From Acetobacteraceae bacterium (GTDB lineage: Bacteria > Pseudomonadota > Alphaproteobacteria > Acetobacterales > Acetobacteraceae), in assembly GCA_027306955.1 (NCBI GenBank), contig DAHUXX010000282.1, positions 1 to 21,566 of the forward strand: 21,566 bases of DNA, written 5' to 3'. Below are positions 15,051-21,566 of this stretch, in pieces. Numbering within the stretch: position 1 is the stretch's first letter; each line of letters begins with the position of its first letter. A program made the translations under genes and the position numbers. The notes beneath the pieces were generated by a model that did no database searches, had not been told where the DNA came from, and worked only from the letters and a program-made list of their open reading frames with translations.

Positions 15051-16499
15051 TTATGCGCCAGCATGGATGCGCGAAATCGTTGCAGTTGTGGAATGGCCGG
15101 CTTCGAGCGGGATCAGAACCACGCGCCCGCCATGCGCCTGGACGAAATCCGCGCCGACCACGGTCGCGACCGTGTAGTCGGCGCCCTTGATCAGCACATT
15201 GGGCCGAATCGCGCGGATCAGCCGCTCCGGCGTGTCCTCGTCGAACAGCATCACGAGGTCGGTGGAGGCAATGGAAGCCATAACCGTCGCGCGGGCCGTC
15301 TCGGACTGCACCGGCCGCTCGGGCCCCTTGAGCCGCTTCACCGAGGCATCGGTGTTGAGTGCCACCACCAGCCGGTCGCAAGCAGCGCGGGCGCGTGCGA
15401 GCAGGCGCACGTGGCCGGGATGGATGAGGTCGAAGCAGCCATTGGTGAAACCGACGGCAAGCCCCGCCGCGCGCCACGCGGCAATGCGTGCCAGCGCCGC
15501 CTCCTCGCTCATGATCTTGTCGTCGAGCGCGAGCACCTCGCCCTGGTGCAGCGCGGCCGCAAGCTCGGCGCGCGTCACCGCCGCGGTACCGTGATGGGCG
15601 ACGGCCAGACCCGCGGCCTCGTTGGCCAGCCGCGCCGCATCGGCGAGCGCCGCACCGGCCGCGAGCGCCAGCGCGAAGGCGGCGACCAGCGTGTCGCCCG
15701 CGCCGGAAACATCGGCCACTTCACGCGCGCGCGTCGGCAGGTGCATCGCCGCCCCGTCGCGCGGCAGCAGCGTCAGACCCTTTTCCGAGCGCTTGAGCAG
15801 GATCGCCTCGGCGCGCGCCTGCTCCAGCGCGGCACGGCAGGCGATGGCGGCGGTCTCGTCGTCGCCCGCTGGCAACCCGGTGGCACGCACGATCTCGAGC
15901 GTGTTCGGCGCGACCACCGTCGCTCCGGCATAGGCGGAAAACTCCTCCCGCTTGGGATCGACCACCACCGGCACGCCGGCCGCGCGCGCCGCCTCGATGG
16001 CGCCCGCCAGCACCCGATCCGTGAGCACGCCTTTGGCGTAATCCGACAGGATCAGCGCCCGCGCGCCTTCCAGCGCGGCCCGGGTGGCCGCCAGCAGCCC
16101 TTCCTCGGTGGCCGGCTCGACCGGCCCGGCTTCCTCCTCGTCGAGGCGCAGCATCTGCTGGCCGCCAGCGACGAAACGGGTCGTCACCGTGGTCGGGCGC
16201 GGCGCCTCGACGAAGCGCGTCTCGACGGGGCCGAGCGCCGCGCGCAGCGCCGCCGCCGCCGCGTCCCGCCCGACGGCCGCGACCAGCACCGCCCGCCCGC
16301 CGAGCGATGCGACGTTGAGCGCGGCGTTGGCGGCTCCGCCCGCGACCTCCCGCCGCTCGCGGGCGCGCAACACTGGGATCGGCGCCTCGGGCGAGATGCG
16401 GCGTACCTCGCCGGCCACGTAACGGTCCAGCATCGCGTCGCCGAGCACGACGACGCGTCGCCCGGCCATCGCCGCGAGCAACTCCCCCCCTGCCGTCAT
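15051..16499 (-). CDS. hldE: Bifunctional heptose-7-phosphate kinase / heptose-1-phosphate adenylyltransferase
   Basis: Predicted 482 residues, the usual HldE length. The protein makes ADP-glycero-manno-heptose for LPS core or other heptose glycans. Residues 1-320 are a PfkB/ribokinase-type kinase: VVVLGDAMLDRYVAGEVRRISPEAP, GGAANAALNVASLGG and DVSGAGDTLVAAFA (catalytic-type D269). Residues 345-482 are a cytidylyltransferase-like domain with FTNGCFDLIHPGHVRLL (H360 and H363 of the HxGH motif). The C-terminus GHSTTATISRI matches the family ending. The ATG at 16499 is preceded only by a close AGGG; a second ATG exists at residue 11. It lies 33 bp upstream of cysNC on the same strand, so the two are probably cotranscribed. 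Confidence 0.95.
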   Translation of the reverse strand: MTAGGELLAAMAGRRVVVLGDAMLDRYVAGEVRRISPEAPIPVLRARERREVAGGAANAALNVASLGGRAVLVAAVGRDAAAAALRAALGPVETRFVEAPRPTTVTTRFVAGGQQMLRLDEEEAGPVEPATEEGLLAATRAALEGARALILSDYAKGVLTDRVLAGAIEAARAAGVPVVVDPKREEFSAYAGATVVAPNTLEIVRATGLPAGDDETAAIACRAALEQARAEAILLKRSEKGLTLLPRDGAAMHLPTRAREVADVSGAGDTLVAAFALALAAGAALADAARLANEAAGLAVAHHGTAAVTRAELAAALHQGEVLALDDKIMSEEAALARIAAWRAAGLAVGFTNGCFDLIHPGHVRLLARARAACDRLVVALNTDASVKRLKGPERPVQSETARATVMASIASTDLVMLFDEDTPERLIRAIRPNVLIKGADYTVATVVGADFVQAHGGRVVLIPLEAGHSTTATISRIHAGA

Positions 16500-16568
16500 G
16501 CCCTGACCACGTTCACCCGGATCTCATGCCGCAGGCCCCGGCCAGGCGCAATGCGAAACGGCCGGCGG

Positions 16569-17420
16569 TCAACCGAAGCTCACCCGCACCGCGACTTTGC
16601 CGGCGGCGTCCGCGGCCCAGGCGCCCTCCGCGTCGCCCGCCAGCGTGACCGCGGAGCCGGCGAACAGCGGGCGCATGTTGCGTGCGGCATAGCGCGCCGG
16701 CACGCCGCCCAGGGCGCGTCCGGCGGCTTCCAGCAGCATCAGCAGCGTCAGCCCGCCATTCACCACCAGGCCCGGGTAGCCCTCGACGTTGCGCACATAG
16801 TCGGCGTCGTAATGGATGCGGTGGCCGTTGAAGGTGATGGCGGAATAACGGAACAGCAGCACAGGGTCCGGCACAAACGCCTCGTGCCAGTCGCCCGCGG
16901 GCGCCGCCTCTCCCTCGCCGCCACCGGCGCCGCCGCTGCCCGTGGCCTCGCGGTAGACGACATCCTGCTCCTCCGTGATCACCACCTCGCCCCGCACCGC
17001 GATCTCGTGGCGCAACGTCACGAAGACCATGGCGCCGCTGCGGCCCTGTTTGGGCGTGATGGCGGCGATGGCGGAGCGTTTCACCGCCGCGTCGCCGGCG
17101 CGCAGGGTGCCCAGCAGCGCCACCCGCCGCCCGGCAAACATGCGCCGCGGCAGGGGTACGGGCGGCAGGAACTCGCCCTTCGCCGGATGCCCGTCAGGAC
17201 CGAGCCCGGAAGGCGGCGCCAGCTCCGGGAAGAACATCGCGTACCAGTGCGCGGGCACCGCGTCGCCCGGCGCGAAGCGGCGCGGATCGCCCAGCATCGC
17301 CGCGATGCGGGCGAGCGCCGGGCGCGTGATCTCGTCCTCCGCCTCGCGCGAGCGGCCGATCCAGGCGGCGAATTCATCCCCAGTGAGTTCAGGGGTGAGT
17401 TCAGGGGTGAGTTCAGGCAT
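16569..17420 (-). CDS. FAS1/MaoC-type hydratase, probably mesaconyl- or itaconyl-CoA hydratase
   Basis: Predicted 283 residues of the double-hot-dog FAS1-like dehydratase family (HTD2/Meh type). ALPxxWYAMFF-like HWYAMFFPELAPPSGLGPDGHP and FLPPVPLPRRMFAGRRV lie in the N-terminal hot dog. A Gly/Ala-rich linker follows near 165-180. The C-terminal FRYSAITFNGHRIHYDADY carries the catalytic-type motif. The next block reads GYPGLVVNGGL, where I would expect LVVHGPL in many homologues, so the H-to-N change deserves a check. The N-terminus repeats PELT three times, encoded by 12-bp repeats. The ATG at 17420 overlaps the lyase stop by 8 bases; an in-frame GTG at 17432 is an alternative. With CoA-transferase and CitE-type neighbours it would hydrate a C5 enoyl-CoA to a citramalyl-CoA. 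Confidence 0.8.
   Translation of the reverse strand: MPELTPELTPELTGDEFAAWIGRSREAEDEITRPALARIAAMLGDPRRFAPGDAVPAHWYAMFFPELAPPSGLGPDGHPAKGEFLPPVPLPRRMFAGRRVALLGTLRAGDAAVKRSAIAAITPKQGRSGAMVFVTLRHEIAVRGEVVITEEQDVVYREATGSGGAGGGEGEAAPAGDWHEAFVPDPVLLFRYSAITFNGHRIHYDADYVRNVEGYPGLVVNGGLTLLMLLEAAGRALGGVPARYAARNMRPLFAGSAVTLAGDAEGAWAADAAGKVAVRVSFG
17383..17418. repeat. Three tandem 12-bp repeats across a stop/start junction
   Basis: GTGAGTTCAGGG occurs at 17383-17394, 17395-17406 and, with one final mismatch, 17407-17418. On the minus strand it encodes the PELT repeat at the hydratase N-terminus. The last copy contains the TGA stop of the preceding CitE-type gene. Being a multiple of three, copy-number changes would keep the hydratase frame. 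Confidence 0.9.
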
Positions 17421-18300
17421 GTCGCGCCTCACGTGCCGCGATCGCCTCCGCGCGCGCGATCAGCCGCGCCGCCCGCGCCACGATTGGCGCGTCGATCATC
17501 TTCCCGTCCACGCTCGCCGCGCCGAGGCCCTGCGCCCGCGCCGACCTGTCCGCCGCCATGACGCGGCGCGCCCAGGCGATTTCCTGCTCGTCCGGCGCGA
17601 AGGCGGCGTTGAGCACCGGCACCTGCGCGGGATTGATGCAGGACGCGCCCTCGAAGCCAAGTCGGCGTGAGCGCTGCGCCATCGCGCGGAATCCCTCTAG
17701 GTCGGAATAGTCGGCGAGCGAACCGACCAGGCCCAGCGGCATGACGCCGGCGGCGCGGGCGGCGACCAGCACCGCCTGGCGCGCGGCGAGCAGCGCGTCC
17801 TCGCTCGCATCCGAGCCGATGCCGGTCGCGAAATCCTCGCCGCCCAGGCTCATCGCGACGATCCGGCGGGAGGCCCGCGCGATCGCCCAGACATGCTCCA
17901 GCGCCGCCGGCGTCTCGATGATCGGGTAGAGCAGCGTGTGGCCCTCGGGCAGGCCGGCGCGCGCCTCGCAGGCGGCCACGTGTTCCTCGATGAAGGCGAC
18001 ATGGTCCGGCCCGCGCACCTTGGGCAGCAGCAGCCCGTCCACATGCTTGCCGACGCAAGCCGCGATATCCTCCGCCAGCATCCCGAGCGGCGCGTTGACG
18101 CGCACCATCACGTCCGCGCCACCGCGGCGCACCGAGGCCGCCGCCGCCGCCACGGCCGCACGGGCGCGCGGCTTTTCCGCGAGCGGCACGCTGTCCTCGA
18201 GGTCGAGCTGGATACAGTCCGCCCCACGCTCATGCGCCCGCGAAACGAAACGCTCGACATGCGCCGGCACGTAGAGGCACGAGCGCCAGACCCGTTTCAT
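17413..18300 (-). CDS. CitE-type HpcH/HpaI family lyase (citramalyl/malyl-CoA lyase-like)
   Basis: Predicted 295-residue TIM-barrel acyl-CoA lyase. CLYVPAHVERFVSRAHERGAD opens the barrel, QLDLEDSV holds E35-D36, VMVRVN holds the CoA/substrate arginine R67, and LLYPIIETPAAL (E129) and MSLGGEDFATGIG (D156) hold the magnesium ligands. The C-terminal INPAQVPVLNAAFAPDEQEI segment is typical of the family. Next to a C5 enoyl-CoA hydratase it most likely cleaves citramalyl-CoA to acetyl-CoA and pyruvate, or malyl-CoA/beta-methylmalyl-CoA; family membership alone does not fix the substrate. The ATG at 18300 overlaps the CoA-transferase stop as ATGA, and its own stop overlaps the hydratase start, so all three are tightly coupled. 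Confidence 0.88.
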   Translation of the reverse strand: MKRVWRSCLYVPAHVERFVSRAHERGADCIQLDLEDSVPLAEKPRARAAVAAAAASVRRGGADVMVRVNAPLGMLAEDIAACVGKHVDGLLLPKVRGPDHVAFIEEHVAACEARAGLPEGHTLLYPIIETPAALEHVWAIARASRRIVAMSLGGEDFATGIGSDASEDALLAARQAVLVAARAAGVMPLGLVGSLADYSDLEGFRAMAQRSRRLGFEGASCINPAQVPVLNAAFAPDEQEIAWARRVMAADRSARAQGLGAASVDGKMIDAPIVARAARLIARAEAIAAREARHA

Positions 18301-19493
18301 GCGATCACCTTCAGCGCGCCGGATTCGCGCAGCGCCGCGATTTCCGTGGCCGCGAACCCGCATTCGGCGAGGATCGCCGGCCCGTCCGCACCGAGCCGGC
18401 CGATCTCGGCGAGTTGCGGCATGCCGCCGGAAAACCGCGTCGCCGCACGCAGCGCGCGCACTGTCCCCTCCGTCGGGTGTTCGACGCGCTCGACCAGGCC
18501 GACGGCTCGGATATGCGCGTCGTCCATCACGTCCTCGATCATGTTCACCTGCAGCGCCGGCACGTCGTTCTCGGCAAACGCCACGAGCCAGTGTGCCGTC
18601 GGCTTTTCGCGCAGCGCCTCGGCGCGCAGGCTGAAATAGGCACGGACATTGGCGAGCCGCCCCGCAACGGTGGCGAAGCGCGGGTCCTGCGCCAGTTCCG
18701 GCCGGCCGATCGCGGCGAAGAAACCCCGCGCCTGCGCATCGGTATTCGCGGACACGCAGATCCAGCCATCTGCCGTGGCGATCGGGCGGCCGAGCGGGTC
18801 CATGATGCGGGGGTCGCCCATCGCGCCGTCATCCTCGAAGGTGCGACGTCCCATGTGCTCCCTCAGCACGAAGCTCGCCATGTTCTCGAGCATCGGCACC
18901 TCGATCGCCTGGCCGCGCCCGGTGCGCTCGCGCGCCAGCAGTGCCGCGGTGATCGCCTGGGCGGCGATGAAGCCAGTGATGTGGTCGGCGATGACGAAGG
19001 GCATGAAGCGCGGCTCGCCGAACGGGCGAGCCATGGCGCCGGCCATGCCGGATGCGCCCTGGATGATCGTGTCGTAGGCGGGCTTGCCGTCATAAGGCCC
19101 GCCGGCGCCGAAACCCACGATGCCGCAATGAACGAGGCGCGGGCAGGTCGCCGCAAGCGAGGCGTGATCCAGGCCCAGCCTCGCCAGCGCCTGCGGGCGG
19201 ATGTTGGAGACCAGCACGTCGGAAACCGCCGCGAGACGCCGCGCCGTCTCGCGCCCGGCCGGACTGCGCAGGTCGAGGCAGAGCGAGCGCTTGCCGCGGT
19301 TGAAGTGGAGGAATTTCGGACTCATCCCCGGCGAGCGGCCCTTGCCGCCGAGGGCGCGCAGCAGGTCGCCCTCCGGCGGTTCGAGCTTGATCACGTCCGC
19401 ACCCTGCTGCGCGAGGGTGAGTGTCGCCGTCGGCCCCACGACGACGGAGGTGAGGTCGAGCACGCGGATGCCCGCGAGCGGTCCGGCGTTCAT
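18297..19493 (-). CDS. Class III (CaiB/BaiF) acyl-CoA transferase
   Basis: Predicted 398-residue family III CoA-transferase, moving CoA between carboxylic acids through an aspartyl-CoA intermediate. LAGIRVLDLTSVVVGPTAT, GADVIKLEPPEGD, FLHFNRGKRSLCLDLRSPAGRE and VSNIRPQALARLGLD are family hallmarks. The likely catalytic aspartate is D141 in PAYDTIIQGASGM. RTGRGQAIEVPMLENMASFVL and GDPRIMDPLGRPIATADGWI follow. Because it is coupled to a CitE-type lyase and a FAS1/MaoC hydratase, it probably activates a C5 dicarboxylic acid such as mesaconate or itaconate, perhaps with succinyl-CoA as donor; that substrate is an inference. The start is ATG at 19493, 28 bp downstream of the oxidoreductase gene. 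Confidence 0.92.
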   Translation of the reverse strand: MNAGPLAGIRVLDLTSVVVGPTATLTLAQQGADVIKLEPPEGDLLRALGGKGRSPGMSPKFLHFNRGKRSLCLDLRSPAGRETARRLAAVSDVLVSNIRPQALARLGLDHASLAATCPRLVHCGIVGFGAGGPYDGKPAYDTIIQGASGMAGAMARPFGEPRFMPFVIADHITGFIAAQAITAALLARERTGRGQAIEVPMLENMASFVLREHMGRRTFEDDGAMGDPRIMDPLGRPIATADGWICVSANTDAQARGFFAAIGRPELAQDPRFATVAGRLANVRAYFSLRAEALREKPTAHWLVAFAENDVPALQVNMIEDVMDDAHIRAVGLVERVEHPTEGTVRALRAATRFSGGMPQLAEIGRLGADGPAILAECGFAATEIAALRESGALKVIA

Positions 19494-19521
19494 GGGCGCG
19501 CAGCCCGGGCACGCGGTATCG

Positions 19522-20493
19522 TTACGGGATCAGCACGGTACTGCCGGTGGTCTTGCGCGATTCCAGCGCAATGTGCGCCGCCGCCGCGTCGCTTAGCGGG
19601 AAGGTCTGGTTGACCCGGATCTTCACCGCGCCGCTTTTCACCACGTCGAACAGATCGTTCGCGGTCGCCAGCAGGTCGGCTCGCTTCGCGGCGTAGGTCG
19701 CGAGTGTCGGGCGCGTCAGATAGAGGCTGCCCTTGGCCGCCAGCAGCGCCGGTTCCACCGGCGGCACCGGGCCGGAGGCGTTGCCGTAGGTCACCATCAG
19801 CCCGAGCGGTGCCAGGCAGTCGAGGCTGCCCATGAACGTGTCCTTGCCGACGCTGTCATAGACCACGGGCACCATTGCGCCGCCGGTGATGCGCTTGACC
19901 TGCGCCGGCAAGTCGGCGTGGCCCACCACGACATGCTCGGCGCCATGGGCTCGCGCGAGTTCGGCCTTCGCCTCGGTGGAAACGACGCCGATGACGCTTG
20001 CCCCGATATGCTTGGCCCATTGGCACAGGATCAGCCCGACGCCGCCCGCCGCGGCGTGCACGACGATCGTCTCGCCCTTCTGCACCCGGTGCGTGCGGCG
20101 GACCAGGTATTGCGCCGTCATGCCCTGCAGCATCATCGCCGCCGCGGTCTCGAAGCCGATCCCGTCGGGCAGCTTCACCAGCCGGTCCACCGGCACCGCC
20201 CGCTCGGTAGCGTAGGCGCCGACCGCGCCGGTGCCATACGCGACGCGATCGCCGACCGCGAACTCCGTCACCCCCGGCCCGAGCGCCAGCACGGTGCCCG
20301 AGGCCTCCATGCCGGGTGTGGCCGGCATCGGCGTCTTGTAGAGGCCGGTGCGGAAATAGACGTCGATGTAGTTGAGCCCGACGGCGGCATGCCTCACCAG
20401 CACCTCGCCCGGCCCGGGTTCCGGCGTTGGCACGTCCTCCCAGCGCATCACCTCGGGCCCGCCCGGGGCGTGAATTCGGATCGCCTTCGTCAT
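19522..20493 (-). CDS. qor: Zinc-independent quinone oxidoreductase-like dehydrogenase (MDR family)
   Basis: Predicted 323-residue NADPH-dependent medium-chain dehydrogenase/reductase of the quinone reductase branch. The N-terminal GroES-like half contains GPGEVLVRHAAVGLNYIDVYFRTGLY and PGMEASGTV. The nucleotide site is HAAAGGVGLILCQWAK (AAGGVG near 148-153), and the C-terminal KTTGSTVLIP ending is family-typical. Structural zinc cysteines are absent, as expected for this branch. The ATG at 20493 has a good AGGAACG ribosome-binding site. It lies 24 bp after ogt and 28 bp before the CoA-transferase gene, so it may be cotranscribed with both. No direct metabolic link to the CoA genes is evident. 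Confidence 0.9.
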   Translation of the reverse strand: MTKAIRIHAPGGPEVMRWEDVPTPEPGPGEVLVRHAAVGLNYIDVYFRTGLYKTPMPATPGMEASGTVLALGPGVTEFAVGDRVAYGTGAVGAYATERAVPVDRLVKLPDGIGFETAAAMMLQGMTAQYLVRRTHRVQKGETIVVHAAAGGVGLILCQWAKHIGASVIGVVSTEAKAELARAHGAEHVVVGHADLPAQVKRITGGAMVPVVYDSVGKDTFMGSLDCLAPLGLMVTYGNASGPVPPVEPALLAAKGSLYLTRPTLATYAAKRADLLATANDLFDVVKSGAVKIRVNQTFPLSDAAAAHIALESRKTTGSTVLIP

Positions 20494-20517
20494 GATTCGT
20501 TCCTCATGGTGATGCGC

Positions 20518-20976
20518 TTACGCAACAAGCTTCAGCGCGGCTCCCTCGAGCCCAAGAAGATAGCGTTTGGTTGCGAGCCCGCCGGCACCGGAATAGCCGC
20601 CCGGGCCGCCTTCCGCCACCACCCGATGGCACGGGATGATGACCGGGATCGGGTTGCGGCCCATGGCACCGCCAACGGAGCGGGGCGAACCCCCGGCCGC
20701 ACGGGCGAGCCGCCCATAGGTCCATACCTCGCCGCGTGGTACGCCGCACAGCGCCATCCAGACGCGGCGCTGATAACCGGTTCCCGCCGGCGCGAGTGGC
20801 AGGTCGAACGGCGCGGGGTCGCCGTCGAAATAGGCGTGGAGTTGCACGCGCGCGCGTTCGAGCAGCGGTGTCGGGCTTTGCACGCTGCCCCAGCCCCAGT
20901 CGAGCGCAACGATCGCCCCCTCCTCCTCGGCGACGGAGAGCGGCCCGATCGGCGAATGAAGCGAGATCAGCGGCAC
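20518..20976 (-). CDS. ogt: Methylated-DNA--protein-cysteine methyltransferase
   Basis: Predicted 152-residue suicide repair protein that takes alkyl groups from O6-alkylguanine. The acceptor is C116 in PVIIPCHRVV, and GGAMGRNPIP just before it carries the conserved asparagine N108. YQRRVWMALCGVPRGEVWTYGRLA is the helix-turn-helix recognition region, and GGYSGAGGLATKRYLL closes the domain. It is a single-domain Ogt/MGMT with no Ada regulatory half. The start is GTG at 20976: an in-frame TGA lies upstream and no ATG fits the family N-terminus. There is no clear Shine-Dalgarno. A TTGACA box 17 bp from a weak TCGCAT box would place transcription at or near the GTG. Confidence 0.93.
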   Translation of the reverse strand: MPLISLHSPIGPLSVAEEEGAIVALDWGWGSVQSPTPLLERARVQLHAYFDGDPAPFDLPLAPAGTGYQRRVWMALCGVPRGEVWTYGRLARAAGGSPRSVGGAMGRNPIPVIIPCHRVVAEGGPGGYSGAGGLATKRYLLGLEGAALKLVA

Positions 20977-20994
20977 GGGGGCGGATGCGACAAC

Positions 20995-21019
20995 CGCCGC
21001 TCCCTGCTGTCAAGCGGCG
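20995..21019. promoter_or_regulatory. Perfect 7-bp inverted repeat upstream of ogt
   Basis: CGCCGCT (20995-21001) and AGCGGCG (21013-21019) form a 7-bp stem around an 11-base loop. Read on the minus strand, the loop and its left edge carry TTGACA, a perfect -35 hexamer, so this may be an operator over the ogt promoter. It could also act as a terminator for the upstream methyltransferase, but no T-run follows it. Confidence 0.4.
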
Positions 21020-21058
21020 CGCGTGCAACGCCGGGAAACCGTCGCGTGGTGATTTCGT

Positions 21059-21566
21059 TCACCGAAACCCCTGCTGCGCACCCACGAGCAGGAAGGGCGG
21101 ACGGTCGCGCTCCACCGCCCATTCCGGATGAGCCGCGATCTGCGCAGCGTCGGGCCCCCATTCCTCGAGATGCGTCAACGTGAGCCCGGCGGCGAGCAGC
21201 GCGTTCACCACCGTGCCGATGCCGCGGTGGTGCTTGATGACGCCCCTGGCGAGCCAGTCCGTCCGTCGCTCGCCCTCCGCGAGATAGGCATCGAGCGGCC
21301 AGACGCGCCGCCCCTCCCGCTCGATCCAGCCCGGCGCGGTGGGTGCGGTGTAGAGCGGGTGCTCCATCGAGAACACGAACCGCCCGCCCGGCGCGAGCGA
21401 TACCGCGACCATGCGCGCGAGGCGCGAGAAATCCGCCACGTAGTGCACGGCCAGCGAGGAGTAGACGACGTCGAACGCCGCCTCCGGCAGCGCCAGCGTT
21501 TCGAGATCCGCACGTTCGTAGACGCCGCCGCCCGCCTCGCGCGCCTTTGCCAGCATTTTCTCCGAG
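21059..21566 (-). CDS. Class I SAM-dependent methyltransferase, N-terminus beyond the window
   Basis: The reading frame is open to the right edge, so only the C-terminal 169 residues or so are present. The visible part starts with SEKMLAKAREAGGGVYERADLETLALPEAAFDVVYSSLAVHYV, that is, the region after SAM motif I with motif II-like DVVYSSLAVHYV. It continues into LARMVAVSLAPGGRFVFSMEHPLYTAP, typical of Methyltransf_11-type small-molecule methyltransferases. The ATG at 21556 is internal and should not be used as the start. The substrate is unknown. It lies 82 bp upstream of ogt on the same strand. Confidence 0.85.
   Translation of the reverse strand, partial: SEKMLAKAREAGGGVYERADLETLALPEAAFDVVYSSLAVHYVADFSRLARMVAVSLAPGGRFVFSMEHPLYTAPTAPGWIEREGRRVWPLDAYLAEGERRTDWLARGVIKHHRGIGTVVNALLAAGLTLTHLEEWGPDAAQIAAHPEWAVERDRPPFLLVGAQQGFR

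Noticed and set aside
13152..17561. A plus-strand open frame of 1469 codons across five minus-strand genes
   Set aside because: It is antisense to cysNC, hldE, the hydratase and part of the lyase, all with clear family motifs. Its translation is low-complexity Arg/Ala/Gly/His-rich and shows no recognisable domain. High-GC genes commonly give long antisense frames.
1..21566. tRNA, rRNA, insertion sequence, phage or CRISPR content
   Set aside because: No cloverleaf-like sequence, transposase motif, terminal inverted repeats or regularly spaced repeat array was found. The repeats present are short local tandem copies.

Overview
The window is gene-dense, very GC-rich DNA with no RNA genes, insertion sequences, phage genes or CRISPR. 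No stretch over 300 bases lacks a gene; the longest gap is 175 bp. The order chorismate mutase - hisC - tyrA, then metX - metW - methyltransferase - gloB - ftsK, together with MetX/MetW methionine synthesis and ADP-heptose synthesis, suggests an alphaproteobacterium, probably Rhodospirillales/Acetobacteraceae-like. The lineage is an inference from gene order and composition, not a database result.

Region 1 (1-2941, minus strand): an aromatic amino acid operon in which an AroQ chorismate mutase, an HisC-family aminotransferase and a prephenate/arogenate dehydrogenase overlap by 4 and 8 bases. The chorismate mutase has a C-terminal tail resembling a shortened prephenate dehydratase/ACT region. 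Two copies of a hairpin-forming repeat lie after tyrA at the window edge.

Region 2 (2942-9853): divergent from region 1 is metX-metW, preceded by three 17-bp tandem repeats. A convergent small methyltransferase follows, then gloB, a complete ftsK and an FkbM-type methyltransferase.

Region 3 (9884-16499, minus strand): this is the most unusual part. Four same-strand genes encode HldE (ADP-heptose synthesis), a CysN-CysC fusion, a TPR sulfotransferase with an N-terminal SEC-C-like zinc motif, and a TPR glycosyltransferase related to heptosyltransferases. In the fusion the APS kinase domain looks intact, but the GTPase signature motifs of the CysN part are lost. The set could make a nucleotide-activated heptose, make PAPS, sulfate an acceptor and transfer a sugar. 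It is a candidate locus for a sulfated surface glycan.

Region 4 (16569-21566, minus strand): ogt (DNA alkyl repair), a quinone-oxidoreductase-like enzyme, and three tightly overlapping genes for a class III CoA-transferase, a CitE-type lyase and a FAS1/MaoC-type hydratase. The trio has the composition expected for breakdown of a C5 dicarboxylate (mesaconate or itaconate type). A methyltransferase gene runs off the right edge. All genes from 9884 to the end lie on the minus strand.
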